Assembly (NCBI GenBank): GCA_949592205.1
Contig: CATIUR010000006.1
Span: forward strand, 62,864,001 to 62,928,000
Length of the DNA stretch: 64,000 bases
Source of the DNA: Helichrysum umbraculigerum
Taxonomy: Eukaryota; Streptophyta; Magnoliopsida; Asterales; Asteraceae
Reading direction: 5' to 3'
Shown: in pieces, positions 1-11,481 of the stretch
Layout of the letters: each line of letters begins with the position of its first letter
Numbering within the stretch: position 1 is the stretch's first letter
Notes under the pieces: model-generated
What the model saw: only the letters and a program-made list of their open reading frames with translations
The model's database searches: none
What the model was told of the DNA's origin: nothing
Position numbers and translations under genes: made by a program

Positions 1-484
1 CCTCTAATGCTTCACACCCAAAAACCCAAGAGAAAGTCGAATTCTCGAAATCCTTGAAAATTCGTACTTCAAAACGTATATTATGAAGGTATAGGATGCC
101 CCTATTTATAGTTGTGGAAGAAACCCTAAGGTTTGCTGAATTCGACTCCCAACCGGCGGTTGGACCTTCCAACCGGCGGTTGGAGTTGTTTGACTTGTAC
201 TCCAAGTCTGCGACTTCCACCGCCTTGAAACCCTAATCCCAACCGGCGGTTGGGTCTTCCAACCGGCGGTTGGATCAGATTCTTGAATCTTCCGCCAAAT
301 TTAATTACTTTGAATTTCTAATTAATAAACTATTCTTAATTAATTAAATAATTAAATATAATATTAATACTATTAATATTATCCTTCATCTTTCTCTTGA
401 CTGTTTATGAGGGCAACCCAAAAAGGACTTTACCATTAATGATAGTCTCACCAATTAGTTATGATATTGGACACTATTCCAACA
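1..484 (-). mobile_element. Copia-like LTR, truncated by window start
   Basis: Read on the minus strand, the sequence starting at 484 begins TGTTGGAATAGTGTCC, a start typical of plant Copia LTRs. It interrupts the Gypsy reverse transcriptase reading frame exactly after the codons for SPWG, so it is a younger insertion. The rest of the element, and whether this is a full element or a solo LTR, lies outside the window. The LTR holds four copies of a 15-bp palindrome at 149-273. Confidence 0.7.
149..273. repeat. Four 15-bp palindromes in the Copia LTR
   Basis: The perfect dyad CCAACCGGCGGTTGG (7-bp arms around one central base) occurs at 149-163, 169-183, 239-253 and 259-273. The copies form two pairs. 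Members of each pair are exactly 20 bp apart and the pairs are 90 bp apart. All four copies are identical, while the sequence between them is not repeated. Confidence 0.9.
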
Positions 485-797
485 CACCCCAGGGAGAAGA
501 ACTAGGTCTAACAAAACCTTTATCTAATAACTCTTGAATTTGGCTCATCATTTCACGAATTTAGGAGGGAGCTAATCTATAAGGAGCCTTAGCTACGGGA
601 GAAGAACCAGGAATCAAATCAATATTATACTCCACTTCTCTAATGGGAGGTAGGCCAGGCAACTCATCGGGAAAGACATCCAAGTATTCAGAAACCACTC
701 GGACATCAGAGACCTTTTTCTTTTCTAACTTAGCATCAATGACATAGGCCAAATACGATTCACACCCTTTAGCTAAAGATTTTCTAGTTTTCAACAA
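485..797 (-). pseudogene. Gypsy reverse transcriptase, N-terminal fragment
   Basis: The translation contains the conserved Gypsy RT entry: a DVFPDELPGLPP-like stretch, an EYNIDLIPGSSPV stretch, PYRLAPS, then after a stop codon (TAA at about 563-561) a segment ending GFVRPSSSPWG. The frame is then broken by the Copia LTR at 484, before the palm and the YxDD catalytic motif. It cannot make an active enzyme. Confidence 0.88.
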
Positions 798-803
798 GGA
801 GAT

Positions 804-1595
804 TTAAGGAATACTACCCTTCTCCCGTTCCCCTCGAGCCACGACATGTGACTCATCCGAGATTGGGATTTTTGTTAACTTTCTATGGCAATCAATGTTG
901 GCTCTATTCTGACTCAACCAGTCCATGCCCAAAACCGCATCAAAATCGGGAATAGGCATCAAAAGAAAAGAAACAGGGAAACTATGTCCTTCAATTGAAA
1001 TACTAGCTCCAGTCACCGATGTAGTAACCGGAACCATTTTACCACTAGCTACCTCGACCTCAATAGGATTTGTAATGACAGTGGGAGTCAATTTCAGTAT
1101 ATCACAGAAATTCGTAGATACAAAAGAACAATTGGCTCCCGAATCAAATAAAACACATGCCGGTACAGAATTGATAAGAAAAGTACCGGTTATGACATCC
1201 TCTGTTCTGACAGCTTCATCAGCTGTCATCTGGAATGCTCTGCCAGATGCTGCTGGTGGATTCTTTCTTTTCTGGACAGACGATGAAGATCCTCCGACCG
1301 TACCCGTTCTCTGCCTACCACCCTCGGTACATTGCCCCGCGCGATGCCCCTCCTTAAGGCAATTCCAGCACACATTCCTAGGAAAAGAACAATATTTGTA
1401 ATCATGCCCAAACTGTCCACACTTAACACACCTGTGAGTCTGAGGAGTACAAGGCCCTGTGTGCTTGGATTTACAACTATTACACCAATTGGTTCTATCC
1501 ACTATACCACCACCCGAACTTTGCTTCTTACTCTGTGATGATCCATGCCATTTCTTCTTCCCCGGACTCCCCGAAGAACCACCCTTAGGTTTCAA
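804..1595 (-). pseudogene. Gypsy gag C-terminus with zinc knuckles, and retropepsin
   Basis: This 263-codon open stretch encodes two CX2CX4HX4C zinc knuckles (starting CVKCGQFGH and CWNCLKEGH), preceded by a related CX2CX3HX3C cluster, for nucleic-acid binding by the capsid protein. They are followed by an aspartic protease with the active-site motif VLFDSGANCSF and the downstream VLGMDWL motif. The catalytic triplet is DSG. A stop codon at 806-804 separates it from the RT segment in the same frame; the natural codon was probably CAA. Confidence 0.87.
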
Positions 1596-1616
1596 TGGAG
1601 ATTTTTCCTTAATCTC

Positions 1617-2585
1617 TCAGCCTTGTGCTCGAATATCACCATCCACAGAACGGGCTAAATTAAAAGCTTGGGTAAGGGTACCCGCAAGTCTCACTGTCGT
1701 CCGATAAGTGTGGGGTAACATTCCAACAAAATGATCAATCTTTGTACGTTCATCCGGTACCCACTGATGCACAAATCTCAACTTTTCAGAAAACTGAGAA
1801 ATAAGGTCATCCATCATCATACTATCTGTCAAATGCAAGTCCAGAAACTCACGTCGAATACGGGTCATGTCAAATCCAGAACAGTATTTCTTGCAAACCT
1901 CATTGTAGAAATCAGACCATCTTATAGAAGCCCTTTGTTGTGGTGTCAGATGTGATGTGATCGAATCCCACCAACCCATCGCTGGGCCCTTAAGGAGTTG
2001 GACTGCAAAAGGAACTTTGCTTTCCTCCTCACATCGACACACCTCAAATTTCCTTTCCAAATCCCTCAACTAATCCAAAGTAACGGAGGGGTTTGTACTA
2101 CCATAATAATCAGATGGTCCACTAGATTTGAAAGTCTTGAAAGAACAAAGCTTATGTTGCTACGGTGGTGGAAATACCGGAATTTGATAACCAGAAGGCC
2201 CAGAAGAAGAAAAAGGAGTCGAAGTCCGATAAGTACCAAAATACTGCTGCTGCTGCTGATCAAATGGCAAGGATGTAAAAATCTGAGATGTCACTATAGT
2301 AGATGGTATAGTGCTAACTACGGGTGGTAAGGTCTGATGAATCTGCTGAGATACCCGGGCTTGCTGACTTTGCAAAAACTGCTGCTCAATAGCTTTAAGC
2401 CTAACCACTTCCCCTTCTAAATGCAACATATAATCTTCTTGATTTAAATCCCCTGCTGTAAAGGAAGTACCAGTTTGACCCTGACTAACATTCTGATTTT
2501 CGGGAGGAGTGACATCCGTTCTAGAGGCATCATTCGGGGTATCGGTCGAGTTTTCATTATCTGCCATTTTCCTGCACCACATCAT
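1617..2585 (-). pseudogene. Gypsy gag (capsid region) with internal stops
   Basis: The segment from 2585 to 2160 encodes a Gln/Ser-rich N-terminal part with a short heptad-like stretch (HLEGEVVRLKAIEQQFLQ). The segment from 2069 to 1617 has the retrotransposon gag core: LLKGPAMGWWDS, a WSDFYNEVCKKY stretch and EFLDLHLTDSMMMDDL. Both are in one frame separated by TAG stops, one of them where Trp is usual before LRDLERKF. A TGA at 1619-1617 ends this piece. These point to transitions rather than frameshifts. Confidence 0.85.
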
Positions 2586-2725
2586 ATCTCACAACTCGTT
2601 AATTGTTAGTACCTACATACTAATCAATTCTCCTATCATAGATAAACCCACACCGAAGAATGTTTGACTAACATAAATAGGTTTGGGATTGAACACTTAA
2701 CCCATGCTCAATTCACCCAAACCTA

Positions 2726-2738
2726 TGCTCTAATACCA
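2726..2738 (-). other. Primer binding site (initiator-Met tRNA type)
   Basis: The minus strand reads TGGTATTAGAGCA three bases inside the LTR end. This differs by one base from the usual TGGTATCAGAGC complement of the 3' end of plant tRNA-iMet. It fixes the LTR boundary and the orientation of the Gypsy element. Confidence 0.8.
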
Positions 2739-2741
2739 ATT

Positions 2742-4322
2742 TATAACACACACCAAATCACCAAGGCTTTTTTTTTTTTTGACATCTCGGAAGCGTACAT
2801 TAATTAATCACAATTTAGATTGCATATATTAAAATCAAAAGTGCAATCCACACAATTTCATCCAAATACATAATGTATTACAAACTTTGAAAACATTACG
2901 CCTTAGTGTTATTAAATCCAATCATGATAATAAACAGTTTACATGATTGTTCAAACAGAGTATGCGTCCTCAAACATTCCATTCCCATCATCTTACCAAC
3001 CCACATACAAAAGATAACATGCAAGAAGTAATGAGGGGGATTAGCACAAAGCTAAGTGAATAGATTATTAACTATCAACCTAACTCAGATTCACAATTGT
3101 TTACAGCTAAGCATCATAAACAATTAACTTCAAAGAGGATCGGTGGTCCTTGAGACACCCTACTGCCGCGGTGGTCCCCAAGCAACACTTACAACCACTG
3201 AAGGCCTATTCAGTGATCTAACCGATGGTTTGGTACTATTACTACTTCTAACATCATTTCAATGAACAACCCATGCGCAAGGCACTAATGTTATCCAAGT
3301 AATAGTACCTAAACCCAACCGTAATTGACCTCTGAAAGATTCACATAATCCATAATCATCATGGCAATATGTTAATTAAACAATACACAAGTAAGACCAA
3401 GTGTACCCGTTGTAACCCGATTGTTACAACCAAGTTAGACGGAAGGTCAACGATCCACTCACCCTTGACGATCACCGTCTCCACTCAAAGATCTTATTTT
3501 ATTGAGTCTTCGGTTTATCTGAGAACACGATCAAAACCCGAGTTAGATTCTCACAATATAATTTGTTACATTCTACACAAGTATATAAATCAGTTAAATG
3601 CACATAATGTATATTAAATGCTATTTAAATATCATAAGTGTACAAATCACAAGTCATCAAATTCATCATTTTAAAACATGTAAACGCGATCCGGGAAGGA
3701 GTGAGTTGGATCGCGTTGATCAGTTCAAAACCTTCTGTCACCGTTTTTCACTTAAAAACGCGATCCGGGAACACTGAAGCTGGATCGCGTTACAAAGAAC
3801 AAAATCATTCTGTAACCATTTTTAACTATGAAACGCGATCCGGACATGGGGTTGGGATCGCGTTCCCAAGAGCAATTTTGACCTGTGACATTTATAACTA
3901 TGAAAAGCGATCCTGGCTCTAGGCTAGGATCGCGTTCGCGCGTTTTCCAGCAACATTACAGACCTGCAACATCATATGCACGAACACAAAACCCAAATTT
4001 CACAAATGAAGATGCAATACTCGATTTTAACCAAAGAATAACCACATTCATCAACTACAAACATGTTATAACAACAAATAAACATCATCCAAGTCCTAAA
4101 TCCATACATGCATCCATAATTCAACCCACCTATAACCTAAACCCAATTTATTCAAATTACAACTTGAAGAACACCAATAATCCATTCAATAAGCATGAAA
4201 TCAGTTAATAATCATCACACAATCACATTCAAGCATAGACTAACTCCATTTCACCATTGTCCCCAATTAATCAAACTACTTCATGAAACTTATGAAAATG
4301 CTTACCCAAGGAAGAAGAGCAA

Positions 4323-4355
<33 letters not shown>

Positions 4356-4777
4356 GCAAATGCTAAATCAGAATCAAGCTTCAAGAGTGGTTGCAAGTAA
4401 TTTTCCTCTTTGATTTTCAAATCATTTCTAAGTAAGGGTGTGTGTGTGTTCTTGGGGTTTTAGGCAAAATCAGGAAATGAAAGAATGAGGTCGACATATA
4501 CATTTAATCCAAGTAATTTGCAGTGTAAAATCTACCCGTTGTAAATCTATTGTCTGGAACCTAAACCATTTTACGAGAAAATAAGTTTTATAATACCGTC
4601 AACTAAATTAATTTAAAACAAGTATTAATTTATTTATCACAATAAATCATTTGGTCATTTGACCTATTAATTTCACTTATCCAAATAAATACCAATTATT
4701 TCAAAATACCATTTAAGTCAAGAAATAAAATAGGGAAATTACCGTATTTCTACTAGACCCAAATCGAGGATGTTACA
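2742..4777 (-). mobile_element. 5' LTR of the Gypsy element
   Basis: The minus strand begins TGTAACATCC at 4777 and ends TGTTATA at 2742, a decayed TGTTACA that pairs with the start. The LTR is about 2.04 kb. It contains a leader-like stretch with a GGTAAG donor-like site near 4300, an ATG trinucleotide run at 4326-4354, and a four-copy hairpin array at 3683-3936. The second LTR is not in the window, so age cannot be estimated here. Confidence 0.8.
3683..3936. repeat. Array of four long hairpins, about 74-bp period
   Basis: Each unit has arms AACGCGATCC and GGATCGCGTT. Arm pairs are at 3683-3692/3708-3717, 3757-3766/3782-3791, 3832-3841/3855-3864 and, degenerate, 3905-3914/3926-3936. Unit spacing is 74, 75 and 73 bp. 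The loops (15, 15, 13, 11 nt) differ in sequence, while the arms are almost unchanged in the first three. The array lies within the Gypsy LTR. Confidence 0.9.
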
Positions 4778-5244
4778 TCATGCACTTGCTCCAAGATCGG
4801 CTTACCATCAACCATCAAGAAATCCAAATATTTAGAAACCAAATATTTGTTAGTACCTTGCTCTTGGGCTTTATACTTGAACTCTAATGCATTCCAAAGT
4901 TCGCGAGGATCTGTTACGGATGCGTAGAGATCATAGAGCCTGTCAGGCAGCGAATTCTTTATATGTCCGCAACAAAGGGCCTCATCATCTCTTCTAATCA
5001 TTCGTTGCTTCTCAAGGTCAGAAAACGTCTTCTCATCACGAGGTTGGCCGGGTGTGGGAACGGGATCATCGGGAATTGGAGGCAACAACGGGTCCAAGAC
5101 AGAGAAAATCTTGAGTACAATCAAGAGAAATTTCATCTTGTCGGCCCAACGGGTATAGTTGCACCCATAAAACCGATCAAGTTTAACAAAATCTTGATTC
5201 ATTATTCTAAAGTTAGTCATTGAAGATGAAGCACCAGAATCCAT
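4778..5244 (-). pseudogene. Copia gag, cut by the Gypsy insertion
   Basis: From the Met at 5244 the frame encodes a Copia-type gag (UBN2-like) with the motifs KLDRFYGCNYTRWADKMKFL, LWNALEFKYK and KYLVSKYLDFLMVDG. After the codons for EQVHD the frame runs directly into the Gypsy LTR start, and a TAG stop follows seven codons later. The remaining gag, integrase and RT are not seen in the window. This is the oldest layer of the nest. Confidence 0.82.
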
Positions 5245-5900
5245 ATTATAAACCTTTAAGAATGTTGAATATAATAGCAGCAAATGACCAACTACACGAA
5301 CAGTAGCACGAACAATAACACAAAACCACAACGATCAGCAATCAACCAAAACAAAAGCCCGAACAGCTAGCAACACGAACTCAACAACGAATAGCAACCT
5401 GCAACAACAACAAAAGACAGCATACGAGACCGCACGAGATGTAATCTCTGTCCTTAAAGGTTTATACGAACTTGTATAAATCGCTGCGAGTCTTAACTCG
5501 TAAAACCTGAGGATTAATACAGTCAACGAGTATTGTAATCGGCAGCGACCGAGACAATACAAATCAACAACGGTGGTAGAGAACGACCCTAACAGAGTAT
5601 GGTGATGGAACGTAGCCATAAGATGTTTTGTATGTGGATGTTTTTCAGTGTATCCAAAAAATAGAAGCTAGAGCCTTATTTTATAATAAAAAAAGCTTGA
5701 CGGTTAGTCCTCCACTCTTCAACTTACCGAGAAGATCTCGGCCTCAATCTTATAAACGTTGCATGAAACTTTTATGTGAGATAGTGGAGATATTTGTGCA
5801 TGAGGGATAAAAGACTTGGTCTTCCATAAATAACTCATTGCCACGTTTTCATGTTTCAAATTGATTAAAACTAGATAATACTTCATGAGTTTAATACAAA
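5245..5900 (-). mobile_element. Probable leader / 5' LTR of the Copia element
   Basis: This lies upstream of the Copia gag on the minus strand. An ATTATAAAATAAG stretch around 5680-5690 could be the LTR promoter. A pyrimidine-rich leader with CTGTTGTTGTTG-like runs follows. I could not find a canonical primer binding site or a clean LTR boundary, so limits are approximate. Confidence 0.35.
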
Positions 5901-6048
5901 GTTTTATTTTTATTATATGATTTTAAAGTTGACATATTTGTGTGGTTGACGTTGAATAAAATAAATTTGAAACATATAAAATAAATGAAAAACGATGTGA
6001 AAGTTTAGTAACTAACCAAACCCAAAACCCAAATATGTCTTGAACATT

Positions 6049-6234
6049 CTATGACAATATATCATCAAATGAGACAACATTGAATCTATTCGAAAGTGGC
6101 TCAAAATATGGACATCTACGTACTTGAGATGACATGAAAAGATTTAACTTCCATACATCATCAAACAAACGATCATCTCCGATATATGGTGCTACACCAA
6201 ATGCAGACATATCAAAGAAGTTGCCTTCTGTCAA
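6049..6234 (-). CDS. Unrecognised short ORF, possible gene fragment
   Basis: This 61-codon frame is acidic and aromatic (stretches such as APYIGDDRLFDDVWKLN and RCPYFEPLSNRF), unlike the low-complexity noise around it. The reading frame extends upstream of the Met without a stop for about 20 codons (FLIPDFEDT). It looks like one exon of a decayed protein-coding sequence. I do not recognise the family, and no splice partners were found. Confidence 0.25.
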   Translation of the reverse strand: MTEGNFFDMSAFGVAPYIGDDRLFDDVWKLNLFMSSQVRRCPYFEPLSNRFNVVSFDDILS

Positions 6235-6437
6235 TGTATCCTCGAAATCAGGAATGAGGAAAATTTTTAAAGAAGCAAATGATATTGTTCCACTGCATAA
6301 CTTATTATATTAAAGTAAATGTAATTTAATAAATCCGTCTATCTATATTTATAAAATAAAGTTTTAGATCGCTTATGTTGCGTCTTTAGGAACGATGATT
6401 GCTTATGTGGCATGCTTAAGAACAATTATTGCATATG

Positions 6438-6805
6438 TAAGGGGCTGTTTACTTTTTTTTATCATTAAGTGCTGTTTGCATGTGATATCTGTTTGGATAA
6501 ACATATCTGTTTATAACAAGTGCTGTTTGAGTAAATGTAATTTTTTTTTTTACCAAAAAGATGAAGTTAAATGATATAAAGTTTGAACAAGAAAGTGCTT
6601 GTTCAATTTCTATTGGAAAAAAATGGTGAAAAAAATATATATTTATCATTAAGTGCCTCTTTTTTATAAGGGTCTTCATTTTTCTACCTACTTCGGAACC
6701 AGACATTCATTTCAGATTAAGTGAAAAAAGAAACAACAATTTATCTGTCTGGATTAAGAAGTATATGGAAACAGAGCATTAAGAGGAAAATTAAACAGGC
6801 CCTTA
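6438..6805. mobile_element. MITE with TAAGGG...CTGTTTA terminal inverted repeats
   Basis: The left end TAAGGGGCTGTTTA is matched in inverse by AAACAGGCCCTTA at the right end. The interior is AT-rich with imperfect inverted repeats and no coding capacity. No convincing target-site duplication was found. Confidence 0.5.
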
Positions 6806-7870
6806 GGAATACTTATAACTAATTTGTATCTCTAGTACTACGTAATTTGTATCTCTGTCATTTAGAAAACTAAATTACTAACATGTTTACACGTAATATG
6901 TACATATAGATCATTACATCATACTAAAATAATAAGATCAGAAGTACAAAAGGTATTTAGCTTTAAATAAAAATAAAATAACTTACAAATGAAGAGCACT
7001 GAAAATCCAAATTAGGACTCATATATGAAATCAAATATTGTTGATTGGACATGCTATTAGATTACAAAAGAAGTCGGACCTCAAACAATCAATCATATAA
7101 ACTCATATATAATTAATTGAGTTGATTTTGATGTAGATAATCCCAGCAACAACAGATTAATATATGTATTCAGTTTATGGATTCTGAATCGTAAAATAAT
7201 TTTGACGCATGATTAACAAAATATTAAAGATGACGAAGAATTAACTGAGAATAATTAGGTTAGTTTGAGATGTAGCCGGCCAAACTTGCCAACCGATTGA
7301 CATAATTAATCCTATAAACCCTAATTTCACATAAAATTCTTTTAACCTCTTAAATCAGAATCATCACAAAGAATCACCTCTTGATTCGAAACCGTCATAC
7401 CTGAATGAAAATTTTGAATCGATGCGGAGAGAGGGAGGCACCCATGTACGGCGTGAACTGAAGCAGAGAGGAAGCTATGAATTGAAGCAGAAGTAAAGAG
7501 GAGCCGTTTTAAAATTCTGGAGGAATTAAAACCATGTATATTAACCAAAAGGTTTAAGGGTAATTATGGAAATTAGGTGTAAATATATGTTTAGCTTAAT
7601 TAATCCCATGGTTAATTTGAAATAATGGTCTAGATCAAATTTAACTAAATCATTTAGGGCCAAGATTGATTTTAAAGTTTCTAATTCCATGAAGATTAAT
7701 TAATTAGCATCCTCTTTTAATAGTAAAGAAAGATAAAGAAAGATACTTAATAGTATAGGGGCTCTTTTGAAAATATCTTTCAATTTTATTTTCCCGGCCA
7801 CCGACTCTGTAAGGAATATATCTATAATCATCATTGCATAACACAAAACACAAAAAACACACAAACGAAA

Positions 7871-8391
7871 ATGGATGATAACAACGCTGGCAACGGAGAT
7901 GAACCTCGCCGCGAAATTCCAGATGAACGAGTTCTTGTTCGCGGTATATCAAACAATCGACTTTGTCCAATCGTCGTCTTCAGACTCAAGGTAATTTAAT
8001 GTTAGGTAAAATTAGGGTTAACCTAGCATAAATTTAGGATAATTTGATGCTGATTATTTAATTTAATTTGATGATACTCATATAGGTGTGGCTTGTTCTT
8101 CTCTTCTCCTCTATTTTTGCAACTACTGGTGCTGTCCTGTACCACTTCACGCAGTATGGAGGTTTTTCTGGATATGTTAGCTTCCTGTTGTACATCTATT
8201 GGATGTACATGCTTGATAGATACATGGATGGTGATTACCAGTGGTACATACTAGGGTTATTGTTAATGGCTTCTTTTTGCCTTGGTTATTCCAGTCTGTA
8301 TCTAGTGACTTTGGTTGTTAGTGTTCCTAGTCTGATTGTGATTGGCTTCTACTTGATCTTTGTTCCTCTATCAGATACCCCGTATCAATGA
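7871..8391 (+). CDS. Small three-TM membrane protein, two exons (unknown family)
   Basis: Exon 1 is 7871-7990 and exon 2 is 8086-8391, joined in phase 0 across a 95-bp GT-AG intron. The product is 141 residues. The first 40 are hydrophilic and acidic, followed by a short basic stretch. The rest is strongly hydrophobic, with helices from about 41-60, 68-85 and a long or double one from about 95-133, and ends SDTPYQ. The start is the first ATG of the frame, preceded by an A-rich stretch. I do not recognise the family. Frame conservation across the intron and the clear membrane profile argue that it is a real gene. Plant small integral membrane proteins of unknown function look like this. Confidence 0.65.
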
Positions 8392-8524
8392 AGATTGGTG
8401 CCAACGATTTTGATTTATTAATTTGATTTGAAAGGAACTTGAGAAATAAAAAGAAATTACATGTGAACTTGTGTGAAGTCTGAAAGAATTATTCCTGGAT
8501 CTATGTGTACCTGAGAAGACGAAA

Positions 8525-8890
8525 CATTACATATTTTACACATACACCCCTTAAAGTATTTATTATAGCGCACATTAAGCACAAAGTATTAATTAAGAAT
8601 AATGATAATAAAAAAACCTATGGTATCAAACTGGGTTAACACGCTGGGTCAACCAGTTGGACCGGATCCGGAGCCACACCCGAGTCAACTACAAATCCAG
8701 GTTTGAAAACATGGTACAAAACATTACACATTTACATTTACATATACCCCTTAAAGTATTTATTTTAATGCACATTAAGCACAAAGCATTCAAAATGACA
8801 TAAAAAACCCTACAGTATCAAATCGGGTTAACCTGATAGGTCAACCAGTTGGACCGGATCCGGAACAACAATCGAGTCAACTACAAATCC
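8525..8890. repeat. Tandem duplication, about 190-200-bp unit, two copies
   Basis: 8525-8700 and 8722-8890 share the same order of segments: ACATATACCCCTTAAAGTAT, CACATTAAGCACAAAG, GGGTTAAC, TCAACCAGTTGGACCGGAT and GAGTCAACTACAAATCC. Offsets vary from 192 to 200 bp because of small indels. No ORF is conserved in it. It directly follows the membrane-protein gene and may include its 3' flank. Confidence 0.75.
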
Positions 8891-8899
8891 TTGTTTTAA

Positions 8900-11400
8900 A
8901 ACATTCATTATGACTATTATCAAGAGACTTTCTTTGACTAATTTATTCTCATTTCATATTTGATCATACCAGAAAAGTCTAACACATTTGACTGTGTACA
9001 TTTAAACGTTACATTCATGAGTAACATCATCTTTAATCCATATCTTTACGATGATTTAATAAAGGTTGCTTAGGAACAAGTGTCAAGAGACAAGAATCCA
9101 CCATAAAGGTTTCGAGAGCAGTCAATTAAAAAGTAAATATAGAAAAATAAAATTCATTCAAGTAATAAAATTTCAAAATTACCACTATATGTTGTGACCA
9201 AGTCAATGATTATACTCCAATATCCAACAACTCCAACAACTATACAAGTTATAAACAAAGTTTCAGTTAAGATTGGTATCCATTACTAGTTACAAACAAC
9301 GTTTCAATTGAGATAGCTATGCCTAAACTGCAACTAAAATGTTGAACCGGTTCATATCCATCGCAGCACAATGAACCCATTGTTGGTTATTCATGATAGG
9401 CCCGCGTTGCAAACCAACGACTTCGACAAAAAAATAAACTTACAAAACGTGGATAAAAGGAAGCTCTAATGCGTTGCATTTCAGCTGTCGCACCACTGGC
9501 CATCCTAAAAGCATACTAAACTGCGATAACTCTTTTGCTAGTGAAAACACCATCCACGAAGAACTGAGCAGCAACACATAATACTATATATCTGTCGTCG
9601 GTCCAGGCCATGCTGCGTAGCCATCCTCTCCCATGCGTCGATACAACGTATGCCTCAAGACTATAAATATCAAAAATAGTTAACTCAGTTAATAATGTCA
9701 ATGACGTCATCTAATTTAGATTCTACCAATTAGTCATTCTAATATATATTATAGTTATTGAACAGATATCTAGAGCACACACGCATTTACCTCCTAGGTC
9801 ATTTGACACCTGCCGAACTGGGAGACCATCATAGGGCAAATATTGTTTGTACCCACGGGGAACTTTCATCATCTGATCTCTGGCATGAGTTACGTCCAAC
9901 AGAAACGCAACTCATTAAAAGCAACTTCCACATTATCGTGATTAGCAATGAAAACATTATCGAATGCATGGTGTATCCGATTTCAATACACATCAAATAG
10001 TAATCTTGAGGTTCTTCGGGATGAAACCACATCTATTTATTGAATATTGACACCTGCAACATGTATAAGATCAGCCATCTAAAAAGTCAAAAATTTTCCA
10101 AGTACCTTATCATAAACAGGGAACTAGTCTCCAAATTAAATAAATTTTCTAATAGTCGTTAAAATATATATTTATATATTTAGAGCCATTTTATAAAGTT
10201 GTCATATTGATCGGTCCAATTTTCAAATTATAGTACAAAGTAGTCAAGATTTTATTTAAAATTAAATAAGAGATATCAGTTAGACTATAATTTGGGTTTG
10301 TATATGGCCCAACCTGATTCTAGTGCACTTCCAAAATATTCTTAACCTCAACGCATTTTGAAAAGATCCCATAGATCATTAAGGGGCATCGTTTGCATAC
10401 AGGACATAGTTTGCATAACAGGCATCACCATTATGACACATTGTACGAGTGCCTTACTAATTAACCATTGGGTTTTGTTCACTTTAGTGGTAGGGACGCA
10501 GAATAGAAGATAAAACATAAAAGAAGAGCAGTGAAGATGATGAATGTTGTATTTATGGAAAGTAGATAAGTACTTTAAATATTGGTTCAAATTTGAAGGT
10601 TAAGATGGTTATATGTTTAGGGATTTCCATCATTATGTTTTGGTGGGCTGGCTATTTTGTATTCAGGCAGACTGTGTGGAGATGGTCTACGTGGGTGCTA
10701 ATTCAGCTATTGTGAATTTCAATGTTGAGCTTTGTTTTCCAGTATTCAGTGTGGACTCACTTGGTAATTAATCTTTCGTACTAATTATTGTGTTGCTATT
10801 TCTAGATTTTCTGTTATACTATTTCCTATATGTTTTTTTCCTAGGCTTATTATGCCATTTCTATGTGCCTTTTTGAAGTGCTTCCACTCTATGTGTATGA
10901 TCTGATTACCCTATTTGAGGATAACTTCGATTTACCCGAGCATCTCAATTGCTCTTTAACTTCGATAACTTCGGCTTATTCACCACAATGGTATGTTTGT
11001 CCTTTAATTTTGAAGCTCAGCTTATTTCCATTCATATGTTGTGATAATGTTACTTTTTTATATATTAGGTTTGAGGGTGCTTACAACCATCCCTTTTGGT
11101 TATTTCGCTGCATCAGTGGTTATTGGATCCTTTTACCTTGTGTTTGTCACAAGGTTTTTAGTATAATTATGTTTAACTAAAATTAGATGTCCAATCAACT
11201 ATGTTTTATTTTGCATGTTGAAATCTTGATGAACAGAGGTTCTCGAAGTGAAGAGAAGTTTTATGTTTTTGGCCCTTAATAAAAGTTTGGAGAACCTTTT
11301 TGACATACGAAGTTTTGAACTCTTGAAATATTGTAGTATTGAATGAAAAAAGTATCATATATTGTTCTTTCTTCTAACATTAAATGAGCCTCAAACTCTC
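8900..11400. other. Gene-poor stretch with decayed coding-like fragments
   Basis: No intact gene is supported. Minus-strand pieces at 9516-9710 (STHGRGWLRSMAWTDDRYI) and about 9780-9860 (KVPRGYKQYLPYDGLPVRQ) look more protein-like than chance. Plus-strand pieces at 10620-10760 and 11060-11170 are hydrophobic. All are broken by stops and could not be joined, so they are probably remnants of genes or of a gene-capturing transposon. Confidence 0.35.
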
Positions 11401-11432
11401 TCTCTATATTTGTTTGCTGAAAATTATTTATG

Positions 11433-11481
<49 letters not shown>
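11433..11481. repeat. Compound (AT)n(AC)n microsatellite
   Basis: An uninterrupted AT dinucleotide run changes directly into an AC run. Short ORFs read across it on both strands are artefacts of the repeat. Confidence 0.95.

Larger units (their letters stand above)
485..4777 (-). mobile_element. Ty3/Gypsy retrotransposon, 5' part (LTR, PBS, gag, protease, start of RT)
   Basis: On the minus strand the order is LTR (4777-2742), a tRNA-iMet-type primer binding site (2738-2726), gag, zinc knuckles, retropepsin and the start of reverse transcriptase. The RT is cut by the Copia LTR at 484. From 2585 to 485 the coding part stays in one reading frame but contains in-frame stops at about 2160, 2070, 1617, 804 and 561, so the element is dead. 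The LTR begins directly inside a Copia gag frame, so this element inserted into an older Copia copy. The distal half lies outside the window. Confidence 0.88.
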
